Shown: positions 26,384 to 34,902 of the stretch, piece after piece
Layout of the letters: every line of letters begins with the position of its first letter
Numbering within the stretch: the first letter of the stretch is position 1
NCBI RefSeq assembly: GCF_004340945.1
Contig: NZ_SLYD01000003.1
Location: forward strand, 62,001-126,000
Length of the DNA stretch: 64,000 bases
Origin: Sphingomonas sp. PP-F2F-A104-K0414
GTDB lineage: Bacteria > Pseudomonadota > Alphaproteobacteria > Sphingomonadales > Sphingomonadaceae
Reading direction: 5' to 3'
The notes under the pieces: model-generated
Databases searched by the model: none
Seen by the model: the letters and a program-made list of their open reading frames with translations, nothing else
Told to the model about the DNA's origin: nothing
Translations under genes and position numbers: made by a program

Positions 26384-28081
26384 TCATGCAACGACCGTCG
26401 CGTGCGGGGTCGTCAGCAGATGCAGCAGCCCGGGAGCGGGGCGGGCGATCGCGTGAACGCCGAGGGCCTCGAGCGCCGGAGCCGAAGCGCGGTCGGCGTC
26501 CTTGAGGCGAATGCGCAGGCGCGTGCCGTGCTGCGTCGCCGCCTCGACATTGTCCGCGCCCCCGAGCGCTGCGAGCGTCGCCGGGGTCAAGCGGATGTCG
26601 GCGAGCTTGGCGGCGGGGGCGATCGCTGCCGGTGCCGTACCACCTGCTGCGATGGAATCGCGGATCTCGACCGCGACCGAATCGGCGATCGGGCCGAGCA
26701 CGATCTGGAGTGCATTGGCCGATGGACGGATCAGGCCACGGGCGCCGAGCGCCTTGAGACGGGCTTCGTCGACCGCACCCTGGTCCGCGACGATCAGGCG
26801 CAGGCGGGTCGTGCACGCGCCGACGCTGGTAAGGTTGGCCGCGCCACCTAAGGCTTCGGCGAAGGCAGCACCGCGCTCGCTCTTGGCGACGGTCGCCGCA
26901 GCGACGGGCGCGTCGCGCTCGCGGCCGGGCGTGGGGAGGTCGAGGCGCTTGATGACGGTGCGGAACAGCACGTAGTAGATCGCGGCATAGGCGAGCCCGA
27001 CCGGGATCAGCAGCAGCGGCTTGGTCGCCTTGCCGTAGTTCAGCACGTAATCGAACAGTCCGGCGGAGAAGCCGAAGCCGAGCTTGACGCCCAGCGCGTT
27101 CATCAGCGCCATCGACACGCCGGTCAGCACCGCGTGGATCGCGTAGAGCACGGGGGCGAGGAACATGAAGCTGAACTCGATCGGCTCGGTCACGCCGGTC
27201 AACGCCGAGGTCAGCGCAAGGCTCAGCAGCATGCCGCCGACCGCTTTGCGGCGCTCGGGCAGCGCGGCATGATACATCGCCAAGCAGGCGGCGGGCAGGC
27301 CGAACATCATCACGGGGAAGAACCCGGCCATGAACGCGCCGGCGTTGGGGTCGCCTGCAAAGAAGCGGCGGAGGTCACCCGTCGTGCCGTGATAATCACC
27401 GGCGACGAACCAGACGATATTGTTGAGGAGGTGGTGGAGCCCGGTGACGAGCAGCAGGCGGTTGAGCAGCCCGAACGCGAACAGGCCGAACCCACCGGCG
27501 CCGCTGATCCCGTAGCTGAGGCCGTCGATGCCCATGCTGAGTGCGCCGAAGCCGAGGCCGATGACCAGCCCAAGTGCGAGGCCTGCGACGCCGCTGACGA
27601 TCGGCACGAACCGGCGGCCGCCGAAAAAGGCCAGGTATTCGGGCAATGCTATCGCGGAGAAGCGGTTGTAGAAACTGCCACCGATCAAGCCGGAGAGGAT
27701 GCCGATCGGCACGTCGAGCCGGGTGATCGCCTTGGCCTTCCACGCCGCGGTGGCGAGTGCGATCGTGTCGCCGGTCAGGCCTTTCAGCGCGTCGGCGGGG
27801 ACGGTCATCAGCGCTTGTGCGCCCTGTGTCGTGACGAGGTAGCAGACCACGCCGGCGAGACACGCGGCGCCATTGCCGTCGCGCGCGAACCCTGTGGCGA
27901 CGCCGATCGCGAACAACAGGCCGAGATGCGAGAAGATCGCGTCACCGGCGGCGCTGAGCACCGCGATATCGAGCAGGTCGGGCTGGCCAAGGCGCAGCAG
28001 CAGCCCGGCGACGGGGAGCACCGCGATCGGTAGCATGAGCGCACGGCCGAGCGGCTGGAGGGCTTCGAGCACGGACTTCAT
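26384..28081 (-). CDS. nagE: N-acetylglucosamine PTS permease EIICB (NagE)
   Basis: A 565-aa inner-membrane sugar transporter of the Glc/GlcNAc PTS family. It imports GlcNAc and phosphorylates it. The EIIC domain (residues 1-385) carries about ten helices, LLVTGLHHLLNN and TGVTEPIEFSFMF (substrate-binding His/Glu). An EIIB domain at about 400-478 has the phosphoryl-accepting Cys423 in GACTTRLR. A second EIIB-like copy at about 490-560 (NVEAATQHGTRLR) has His518 where the Cys should be, so it cannot be a normal phosphocarrier. The start ATG overlaps the stop of the EIIA-HPr-EI gene (ATGA), giving tight coupling. The missing EIIA function is supplied by that fusion protein. Confidence 0.92.
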   Translation of the reverse strand: MKSVLEALQPLGRALMLPIAVLPVAGLLLRLGQPDLLDIAVLSAAGDAIFSHLGLLFAIGVATGFARDGNGAACLAGVVCYLVTTQGAQALMTVPADALKGLTGDTIALATAAWKAKAITRLDVPIGILSGLIGGSFYNRFSAIALPEYLAFFGGRRFVPIVSGVAGLALGLVIGLGFGALSMGIDGLSYGISGAGGFGLFAFGLLNRLLLVTGLHHLLNNIVWFVAGDYHGTTGDLRRFFAGDPNAGAFMAGFFPVMMFGLPAACLAMYHAALPERRKAVGGMLLSLALTSALTGVTEPIEFSFMFLAPVLYAIHAVLTGVSMALMNALGVKLGFGFSAGLFDYVLNYGKATKPLLLIPVGLAYAAIYYVLFRTVIKRLDLPTPGRERDAPVAAATVAKSERGAAFAEALGGAANLTSVGACTTRLRLIVADQGAVDEARLKALGARGLIRPSANALQIVLGPIADSVAVEIRDSIAAGGTAPAAIAPAAKLADIRLTPATLAALGGADNVEAATQHGTRLRIRLKDADRASAPALEALGVHAIARPAPGLLHLLTTPHATVVA

Positions 28082-30666
28082 GGGCGGAACTCCCGGGCGA
28101 GCGTTCGCACGTCCGCGGCTGAGATACAGTTCATGGCCGCGGCGGCATGCGCGCGGCAGGCGTCGATCGTGAGAGTCGCGACCAGCGCTTTGATCTCGGG
28201 GACAAGCGCGGGTGCGGACGAGAGTTCGGTGACGCCGAGGCCGATCAGGATCGGTACGGCGAGCGGATCGGAGGCGAGGCCACCGCACACGCCAGTCCAT
28301 TTGCCGTGGACCGCGCCGCCTTCGCAGGTCCGCGCGATCAGGCGCAGAACGGCGGGATGAAGCCCGTCGAGGTCGCTCGCGACCGCCGGATTGCCGCGGT
28401 CCATCGCGAGCGCGTATTGCGTCAGGTCGTTGGTGCCGATCGACAGGAAGTCGGCTTCGCTGGCGAGCAGGTCAGCAGTGATCGCGGCGGCGGGTGTCTC
28501 GATCATGATGCCGAGCGCGACGTGCTCCGTGTGGCCGGTCGCGGCGGCGGCGGCGTCGAGCGCGGCGCGGACCGCGCGGAGTTCGGCGAGGCTCGCGATC
28601 ATCGGCACCATGATCCGGCACTGGCCGGCGGGGCGGACCGCGAGGATTGCACGCAACTGGGCGTCGAGCATCTCGGGATGGGCCAAGCCAACGCGGATGC
28701 CGCGCAGTCCAAGTGCGGGATTTTCTTCTGCGGCGATCGGGAGGTAGGGCGCGGGCTTGTCGCCGCCGATGTCGAGCAGGCGGACGATCAGCGGGCGACC
28801 GTCGAGCGTGTCGGCGATGCGCTGGTAGTCGGCGGTCTGCTCTTCGACGCCGGGGGCGCTGTCGCGTTCGAGGAACAGGAATTCTGTGCGGAGTAGACCG
28901 CAGCCTTCGGCGCCGTTGCGGACCGCGGCTTCGGCATCGTCGGCCGAGCCGAGATTGGCGAAGGCTTCGATGCGGACGCCGTCCTGCGTGCGGCATTCGC
29001 GCGCGGCGTTGGCGAGCGCGACGCGGCGGCGTTCGGTTTGCGCGTCGAACGCGGTTTGGGCGGTCGCCAGCGTCTCGGCATCGGGGGCGACGTGGAGCAG
29101 CGCTGCGCCGGCGTCGAGGATCAGCGGCGTGTTAGCCGTGATCTCGGCGAGGGCTGGGCCCACGGCGACGAGGGCTGGGAGCCCCATCGTCGCGGCGAGA
29201 ATCGCGACGTGCGAGGTGGGCCCGCCGCGCTCGACGCAGAAGCCGACGATCGACGCGGTGTCGAGGCCGAGCAAGTGCGAGGGGAGCAGGTCGTCGGCCA
29301 GCAGGATCGTGCCGGGCGGGAAGCTGAGGCGTTCGTCGATGTCTTCGCCGGCGAGTGCGCGGAGCACCTGGCGTTCGAGGTCGAGCATGTCGTCGGCGCG
29401 TTCGGCGAGGCGGGCGTCGCCGGTTGCTTTTAGCGCATCGGCCTGCGCGCGGATCGCGGTGCGCCATGCATAGGCGGCGCTGTCGCCTTGCGCGATCGAT
29501 GCGTGGGCGGCGTCAGTGAGGGTCGGGTCGTCGAGCAGGGCCGAATGCGCCGCGAGGATCGCGCGTTCGGCGCCGGTCGCGGTTGCCGATTTGGTGGCGA
29601 GGCGCGTGGTGACGGTGGCGAGTGCGGCATCGAGCGCGGCGCGTTCGGTGGTCGGGTCGGCGCCTTCGCGAACAACAGCGATTTCCGCGAGGCGGAAGAG
29701 CCCGGCCTGGCCGATCGCGATGCCGGGGGAGGCGGTGACGCCGGGCAGGCGGCCGTCAGCGGGGAGGGTTGTGGCTTTAGCGGCATCGCCCTTCTGTTCC
29801 CCCGCGGAGGCGGGGGGCCAGGAGCCAAGGGCGCCATCGTTTGTGATTCCTGGGCCGCCGCCTTCGCGGGGGAACGCGGCGGCGGCGGGGGCCGCAACGG
29901 ATCCGGCCTTTTCGTCCATGCCGCCGAGGATCAGGTCGCCGATCGCGGCGAGCGCTTCCGCGGCATCAGGACCGGTGGCGGCGAGCGTGATTTCGTCGCC
30001 GAGCTTTACGCCAAGCGCCATCAGCGCGACCGGGCTGCGGACGTTACCGTCGCGCTCATCCTTTGTAATTTTGACTTCGGACACGAACTTCCGCGCGATC
30101 TCGCCGATCCGGGCGGCCGGGCGCGCGTGGATGCCGTGGACCAGCGGCACGACGATCGTGCGGCGGACCGTGTCGCCTTCGATTATAGCGACGTCGGCAG
30201 CATCGACGCGGGGTTCGAGCGTCATCATCGCCTCGCCGACACCGACCAGCTTGTCCGTCTCGCGGCGGACGATCGTGAAGCGTTCGGGGTTGGTGACGAT
30301 CACCGCCGTGATGACCGCCCGCGCTTCGCAGACCAGCAGGTCGAGGTCGAAGCGGATCAGCGGGTCGCCGCGCTGGACGGTCGCGCCCTCCCTCACGCAA
30401 GGGCTGAACCCGCGCCCACCAAGCGCCACCGTGTCGAGCCCGATATGCATCAGGATCTCGGCGCCCTCGGGCGTGCGCAGCGTGATCGCGTGGCCGCTCG
30501 CATGGACGCTCAGCACGACCGCGTCGCACGGCGCGTGCAGGCAGTCGCCGGTCGGGTCAACGGCGATCCCGTCGCCCATCATCCGTTCGGCGAAGACCGG
30601 GTCGGGAACCGCCTCGAGAGGCGATGCCCAGCCCTGAAGGGGCGACGTCAGGATGATAGGTTTCAT
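28078..30666 (-). CDS. PTS fusion protein EIIA-HPr-EI
   Basis: An 862-aa protein that carries all general PTS steps for GlcNAc: PEP to EI, to HPr, to EIIA, then to NagE. EIIA (Crr-like) is residues 1-150 with His59 and the phosphorylated His74 in ILMHIGLDTV. HPr is about 165-248 with His180 in GIHARPAA; E. coli Ser46-type regulation is not obvious. EI occupies about 305-862 with active His486 in GGPTSHVAIL and the PEP-binding LLRTEFLFLERD. Residues 263-291 (linker between HPr and EI) are encoded by a palindromic element that has been inserted in frame. The ATG lies 4 bp after nagA; the stop overlaps the nagE start. Such fusions (FruB/MTP-type) are known in nag clusters of alphaproteobacteria. 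Confidence 0.93.
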   Translation of the reverse strand: MKPIILTSPLQGWASPLEAVPDPVFAERMMGDGIAVDPTGDCLHAPCDAVVLSVHASGHAITLRTPEGAEILMHIGLDTVALGGRGFSPCVREGATVQRGDPLIRFDLDLLVCEARAVITAVIVTNPERFTIVRRETDKLVGVGEAMMTLEPRVDAADVAIIEGDTVRRTIVVPLVHGIHARPAARIGEIARKFVSEVKITKDERDGNVRSPVALMALGVKLGDEITLAATGPDAAEALAAIGDLILGGMDEKAGSVAAPAAAAFPREGGGPGITNDGALGSWPPASAGEQKGDAAKATTLPADGRLPGVTASPGIAIGQAGLFRLAEIAVVREGADPTTERAALDAALATVTTRLATKSATATGAERAILAAHSALLDDPTLTDAAHASIAQGDSAAYAWRTAIRAQADALKATGDARLAERADDMLDLERQVLRALAGEDIDERLSFPPGTILLADDLLPSHLLGLDTASIVGFCVERGGPTSHVAILAATMGLPALVAVGPALAEITANTPLILDAGAALLHVAPDAETLATAQTAFDAQTERRRVALANAARECRTQDGVRIEAFANLGSADDAEAAVRNGAEGCGLLRTEFLFLERDSAPGVEEQTADYQRIADTLDGRPLIVRLLDIGGDKPAPYLPIAAEENPALGLRGIRVGLAHPEMLDAQLRAILAVRPAGQCRIMVPMIASLAELRAVRAALDAAAAATGHTEHVALGIMIETPAAAITADLLASEADFLSIGTNDLTQYALAMDRGNPAVASDLDGLHPAVLRLIARTCEGGAVHGKWTGVCGGLASDPLAVPILIGLGVTELSSAPALVPEIKALVATLTIDACRAHAAAAMNCISAADVRTLAREFRP
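29795..29878. repeat. Family B palindromic element inside PTS coding sequence
   Basis: GTTCCCCCGCGGAGGCGGGGG and CCGCCTTCGCGGGGGAAC are hairpins in inverted orientation, with inner CCAGGA/TCCTGG boxes. It is a clear member of the family at 2536-2620. It is 84 bp long, so the frame is preserved, and it encodes the Gly/Pro-rich HPr-EI linker of the PTS fusion (residues 263-291, beginning AAFPREGGG). Confidence 0.85.
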
Positions 30667-30670
30667 GGCT

Positions 30671-31852
30671 TTACGTCCTGCCCGCGACCAGTTGGCCGCC
30701 GATCCATGTGCCCGCGGGCATCAGGTCGGCGGTGAGCGCGACCCAGTCGGCGCGCAGCCCTGGGGCAAGGGCGCCGCGTTCGTGCGCGAGGCCGAGGAAG
30801 GCGGCGGGGTTGGTCGCCGCCATCGCCGCTGCGGTGGCGACATCGGTATGAGTCCGCGCGACGAAATTGCGGACCGCGCCGGCCATGTCGAGATCGGAGC
30901 CGGCGAGCGTCCCGTCCTCGCCGAAGCACTTGCCATCCTCGACATGGATCAGGCGCCCTTGCAGGCGGAAATCCTTGTCGACCGCGCCGACCGACGGCAT
31001 CGCGTCGCTGACCAGCATCAACCGGTCGTTGGGCCGGGCGTTGAGCGCGAGCCGGAGCGCTGCGTCGTGGACGTGGAGACCGTCGGCGATCAGCCCGCAA
31101 TAAACTTTGCGATCGTCGAGCGCGGCGCCGACCACGCCCGGCGCGCGGTGGAGCAGCGGCGACATCGCGTTGAACAGATGCGTGATGCCGCTGAGGCCCG
31201 CCCCGACCGCGTCGATGATCGTCTCGTAACCCGCATCGGTATGACCTGCGCTGACGATCACGCCGCCTGCGACCAGCCGCGCGATCGACGCCGCGTCTGT
31301 CAGTTCGGGTGCCAGCGTCACCATCACGCGACCCTTGCGCGGACGGATCAGCAGCGCGATCATCGCGTCGTCGAGCAGCCGGAACTTGGCGGGGTCGTGG
31401 ATGCCCTTGCGCGACGGGTTGATCCACGGGCCTTCGATGTGCGCACCGACCACGCCGGGCACGCCAGCCAGAATCGCGGCGTCCATCGCGTCGAGCGTCG
31501 CTGCGATCACGTCGGGCGTGTCGCTGATCAGCGTCGGCATGAACGCGGTCGTGCCGTAGGGCCTATGCGCGGCGCCGATCGCGGCGATGCCTTCGACGGT
31601 CGGCTGGTCGTTGAGCAGCACGCCGCCGCCGCCATTCACCTGCGTGTCGACGAAGCCGGGGACGAGCCAGCCACCGTCCAGGTCGATCGCCTCGGACGCG
31701 ACCCGCTCGAGCGGGGTAATCAAGGCGATCCGGTCGCCGACGACGCGGATCGTCGCGCCGTTCAATAGTCCGTCGCGGGTAACGACGGTGCCGTTGACGA
31801 CGTGGAACCGGGACTCGTTCATGTCATGCGCACTCATACCGTTCCCGCTCAT
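30671..31852 (-). CDS. nagA: N-acetylglucosamine-6-phosphate deacetylase
   Basis: A 393-aa amidohydrolase that removes acetate from GlcNAc-6-P, the first intracellular step after PTS uptake. Metal and active-site motifs: HIEGPWINPSRKGIHD (Glu ligand), SAGHTDAGYE (His), GITHLFNAMSPLLHR (His and substrate loop), and catalytic Asp in LVSDAMPSVG. Ends DWVALTADLMPAGTWIGG, typical for NagA. The start at ATG 31850-31852 overlaps the NagB-II stop (ATGA); two internal ATGs (31837 and 31822) are alternatives. Member of the nagR-nagB-nagA-PTS-nagE operon. Confidence 0.94.
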   Translation of the reverse strand: MSGNGMSAHDMNESRFHVVNGTVVTRDGLLNGATIRVVGDRIALITPLERVASEAIDLDGGWLVPGFVDTQVNGGGGVLLNDQPTVEGIAAIGAAHRPYGTTAFMPTLISDTPDVIAATLDAMDAAILAGVPGVVGAHIEGPWINPSRKGIHDPAKFRLLDDAMIALLIRPRKGRVMVTLAPELTDAASIARLVAGGVIVSAGHTDAGYETIIDAVGAGLSGITHLFNAMSPLLHRAPGVVGAALDDRKVYCGLIADGLHVHDAALRLALNARPNDRLMLVSDAMPSVGAVDKDFRLQGRLIHVEDGKCFGEDGTLAGSDLDMAGAVRNFVARTHTDVATAAAMAATNPAAFLGLAHERGALAPGLRADWVALTADLMPAGTWIGGQLVAGRT

Positions 31853-32901
31853 ACCGTCTTCGTCACCTTGCTAAGATGCAGAGGCGCATCGGGATTGAGG
31901 CCGCGACGCAGCGACAGGGCATTGGCCATGCGGTAAAAGCTCTGGATCATGAGGATCGGTTCGATCGCGGGATGCGCGGTGTAGGCGGCGGGGGCGGTGT
32001 CGCCATTCGCCTTCGCATCGGCGAGGCAGACGCGCGCGCCACGTGCGCCGAACTCGGCGGCGGCCTCGCGCACGCCGTCGCCGGCGGTGTCGGAGGTGGC
32101 GAACGCGATCACCGGGAAGCCGTCATTGACGATCGCCATCGGTCCGTGGCGGACTTCGGCGGCGCTGAACGCCTCGGCATGGAGCGCGCAGGTTTCCTTA
32201 AGCTTCAACGCCGCTTCCTGCGCGATGCCGTAGCCATAGCCGCGACCGATCACGAACAGGTTGTTGGCGTCGGCCAGCGCATCGACCACCGACGTCCAGT
32301 TCGCACCGAATGCGAGCGTCAGCATGTCGGGGAGCGTGTCGATCGCCTTGGTCAGCGCGTCGTTCTGCGACCATGCCGCGGTCAGGGCTGCGAACGCCGC
32401 GAGCGCGCAGATATAGGATTTGGTCGCCGCGACCGAGCGCTCCGGGCCGGCCTTCAGCGCGATCATCGTGTCGGCCATCTCGGCGAGCGGCGAGGTCTCG
32501 TCGTTGACGAACGCGACGACATGCGCGCCGGCAGCCTGATAGGCGGACACGGTCGAAAGCAAGTCGGGGCTGCGACCGCTCTGCGATACCGCGATGACCA
32601 GCGCGGTGCCCGGCGCCATCGGTGCGGCATAGACCGACGACACCGACGGCGCCGCCGAGGCGACGGGAACGCCGAGCAGCGTCTCGATCAGGTATTTGCC
32701 ATAGGTTGCGGCATGATCCGACGAGCCGCGCGCGCAGGTCACGACCACCGCTGGCGGTGCGGCGCGGAGGCGCTTACCGAGTGCGGCCAACGCCTCACGG
32801 TTGGCGGCGAGCAGCCGCGCGACCGCGTCGGCGGCCTCGGCGGCCTCGCTGTACATCAGCGTCTGCGGCGACGCGGTGGTCGCGGTGATAGTCTCGGTCA
32901 C
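31849..32901 (-). CDS. nagB-II: Glucosamine-6-phosphate deaminase, SIS-type (NagB-II)
   Basis: A 350-aa protein of two SIS domains, like the isomerase half of GlmS but without the glutaminase. It converts glucosamine-6-P to fructose-6-P and ammonia in clusters that lack canonical NagB. The first SIS has TCARGSSDHAATYGKYLIE and ISQSGRSPD-type phosphate loops (VIAVSQSGRSPDL). The second has FVIGRGYGYGIAQEAALKLKETCALHAEAFSAAEVRHGP, the GlmS isomerase signature. The start is GTG 32899-32901; an ATG 15 codons in is an alternative. No other NagB is present in the window, which supports the NagB-II role. Overlaps nagA by ATGA. Confidence 0.9.
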   Translation of the reverse strand: MTETITATTASPQTLMYSEAAEAADAVARLLAANREALAALGKRLRAAPPAVVVTCARGSSDHAATYGKYLIETLLGVPVASAAPSVSSVYAAPMAPGTALVIAVSQSGRSPDLLSTVSAYQAAGAHVVAFVNDETSPLAEMADTMIALKAGPERSVAATKSYICALAAFAALTAAWSQNDALTKAIDTLPDMLTLAFGANWTSVVDALADANNLFVIGRGYGYGIAQEAALKLKETCALHAEAFSAAEVRHGPMAIVNDGFPVIAFATSDTAGDGVREAAAEFGARGARVCLADAKANGDTAPAAYTAHPAIEPILMIQSFYRMANALSLRRGLNPDAPLHLSKVTKTV

Positions 32902-32935
32902 GGTATGCCCCCCGGCCGGCGCCCGTGCGCCAGCG

Positions 32936-33673
32936 TCAGATGTCGTTGAGTTCGGCGACGAGATCGTACGCGTCGCCACGGTAATAGGATTGGGTGAATT
33001 CGGCGGCCCGCCCATCGCGCAGGAAACCGCGGCGTTCGATGAACAGGCCGGCATGGCCTGCATCGACGCCGAGCATCTTGGCATGCTCCGGGCTGAAATG
33101 GACCGCGCGCAGGCGTTGCAGCGCGCGGACCGGACGGTTGCCCGCCGTCTCGAGCGCTTCGTACAACGAGTCCTGGACGGCATCGATCGTCGGCAGGCAG
33201 TAGCCGGCGATCGTCGAGTATTCGAGCGCCATCGGCGTGTCGTCGGCGTAGCGGATGCGCTGGAACCGGTACACCGCCGAGCCAGGCGACAGTCCGAGCG
33301 ACAGCGATTCTTCAGGCGTCACCATGCCGATCGTCCGGCTGACCCACGCGCTGCTCGGCGTCCGGCCGCGCGACTGCATGTCTTCCGAGAAGGACGACAG
33401 CTTCGAAAAGCTCTTCTCGACGCGCGTGGCGACGAACGTCCCCGCGCCGCGGCGGCGGGTGAGCAACCCCTCCTCGACCAGCCCGCCGATCGCTTTGCGG
33501 ACGGTGATGCGCGACACGTCGTATTCTATCGCAAGATCGCGTTCGGCCGGCAGCGCGTCGTCCTTGGCCAGCACGTTGCGGTTGATCGCATCGCGGATCA
33601 GTTGCTGGAGCTGAACGTACAACGGCGCGGGATTGCCATCCCGGAACCTGCCAATGCTTGTCGAAAAGGACAT
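32936..33673 (-). CDS. GntR-family regulator of the NAG operon
   Basis: A 245-aa HutC-subfamily GntR transcription factor. The N-terminal winged helix (about residues 17-82) contains SRITVRKAIGGLVEEGLLTRRRGAGTFV. The C-terminal UTRA ligand domain (about 90-240) has GSAVYRFQRIRYADDTPMALEYSTI, the same architecture as NagR/NagQ/YvoA/DasR, which sense GlcNAc-6-P or GlcN-6-P. First gene of the operon. A start at ATG 33671-33673 is chosen; a frame nine residues longer begins at 33700. A candidate operator lies upstream at 33751-33764. Repressor-like autoregulation is expected. Confidence 0.88.
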   Translation of the reverse strand: MSFSTSIGRFRDGNPAPLYVQLQQLIRDAINRNVLAKDDALPAERDLAIEYDVSRITVRKAIGGLVEEGLLTRRRGAGTFVATRVEKSFSKLSSFSEDMQSRGRTPSSAWVSRTIGMVTPEESLSLGLSPGSAVYRFQRIRYADDTPMALEYSTIAGYCLPTIDAVQDSLYEALETAGNRPVRALQRLRAVHFSPEHAKMLGVDAGHAGLFIERRGFLRDGRAAEFTQSYYRGDAYDLVAELNDI

Positions 33674-33750
33674 GGACGCGACTTTCAATGGTGTCGGCAC
33701 GAGCTTTGCGAAGCGCGGACCAACAGCAGGGGAATGGGATACGTTATATA

Positions 33751-33764
33751 TTGGTATTGTTCAA
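33751..33764 (+). promoter_or_regulatory. Candidate GntR (NagR/NagQ-type) operator
   Basis: TTGGTATTGTTCAA is an imperfect dyad (TTG..CAA ends) resembling the TTGGTAT-AGACCAA-type sites described for GlcNAc GntR regulators, from memory of that consensus (11 of 14 positions agree). It lies 78 bp before the regulator's ATG and overlaps the cutC stop codon. Confidence 0.35.
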
Positions 33765-34525
33765 GCGGGTTGCGGATCGAAGGAATCGAGTACCATCTTC
33801 AGGTCGCGGACACGGTGTGCATCGGTGACCCTTCGATGGGGCGCGGAGAACCCGAATTGGCGTTCGCGGGTATCGTCATGCGTTTCGGTCGGCGAGAGCG
33901 TGGCGCCGCACGACGCATGAACCTCGCGCAGGCCGACATCGAGGAAGCAGGTCGCATTGCCCGCATCGATGCCGCTGCCGGGCAGAATGACGATCCGTCC
34001 GGCGGCGGCGCGGTGGAGCGCCTCCAGCATCCGCACGCCGTCGATCGCCTTGGGCGCGCCGCCGGAGGTCAGGATCCGATCGAAGCCGAGCGCGATCGCG
34101 GTCTCGAGCGCTGCGGGAAGGTCCGGGCAAAGGTCGAATGCGCGGTGCAGCGTCAGCGAGAGCGGCGACCCGCGCGCCGCACCGCAGGTTCGCGCATGGT
34201 CGACGAGGTGCGTCAGAAGGGAGATATCGAGACTATGATCCGCCGCGCTGGCGCCGATCACGACTCCCGCCAGTCCTGCGTCAGCCGCCGTGGCGATGTC
34301 CGCGGCGATCAATGCCGCCTCGCGTGCGCTGTACCGGAAGCCCCCTTCACGCGGGCGCACGAGCATATGGACAGGGATAGGCAGGTCGCGTGCTGCGGCG
34401 ATCAGCGAGGGCGTCGGGGTCAATCCGCCGAGCGCCAGCGCCGCGCAGAGCTCGAGGCGATCGGCGCCCCCCGAAACTGCCGAATCGACGCCGGTGATGT
34501 CGTCGACGCAGATTTCGAGGGTCAT
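33761..34525 (-). CDS. cutC: CutC family protein
   Basis: A 254-aa TIM-barrel protein of the CutC family. Signatures are GGADRLELCAALALGGLTPT, IPVHMLVRPREGGFRYS, LTLHRAFDLCPDLP, FDRILTSGGAPKA and LREVHASCGA, in the order seen in E. coli and human CutC. The family is named for copper homeostasis, but biochemical support is thin. In this window the gene is the first of the leftward N-acetylglucosamine arm and is divergent from the N-glycan operon, which suggests a carbohydrate-related role. Cys6 and Cys27 are kept (the human copper-binding Cys pair is at different positions). 87 bp before nagR. Confidence 0.9.
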   Translation of the reverse strand: MTLEICVDDITGVDSAVSGGADRLELCAALALGGLTPTPSLIAAARDLPIPVHMLVRPREGGFRYSAREAALIAADIATAADAGLAGVVIGASAADHSLDISLLTHLVDHARTCGAARGSPLSLTLHRAFDLCPDLPAALETAIALGFDRILTSGGAPKAIDGVRMLEALHRAAAGRIVILPGSGIDAGNATCFLDVGLREVHASCGATLSPTETHDDTRERQFGFSAPHRRVTDAHRVRDLKMVLDSFDPQPA

Positions 34526-34902
34526 TCGCCGGCTTTCGATTGGTCGTAATTTTATTACGTCTGGCCGATCGAGTCGGTGTGTTCAACGACAAAGTGGCAA
34601 TCACAAAGCAAGAAAAGGTATTGCGACCATGACCGATCCTCGACGGCCGCCAGTCCGTCCCCAACGGGTACGTCGCATATAAATCGCTATTAAACAGCAA
34701 CTTAACCGATCGTCGCAAAAGTTCCGCCGCATGGTAACCAAACTGTAATTACCGATGGATTTCGTAATCAAATTGGTTATACGATATCCGTACCAGACCG
34801 CACATATAGCGACCAAAATAGTACCAGCGGTAAGGGTGGATGTGGCGCGGAGTTTCCGGGTCGGGATGACGCCGCGGCGTCGATTGGGAAGGGGCTTTGA
34901 CG
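34526..34902 (+). promoter_or_regulatory. Divergent control region between cutC and the N-glycan operon
   Basis: A 377-bp gap, AT-rich near the middle. It contains CGTAAT-TTT-ATTACG just upstream of cutC (about 34548-34562) and TAACCAA-N31-TTGGTTA (34735-34741 and 34773-34779). It also contains two direct GTACCAG copies 31 bp apart (34790-34796 and 34821-34827), placed about 75-110 bp before the receptor ATG. Operators for a GntR- or LacI-type factor are plausible. The last 20 bp hold the receptor's GGAAGGGG ribosome site. Confidence 0.35.

Noticed and set aside
32936..33700. Start of the GntR regulator at 33700
   Set aside because: The extra nine residues are not needed for the winged helix; ATG 33671-33673 is preferred although neither start has a strong ribosome site.
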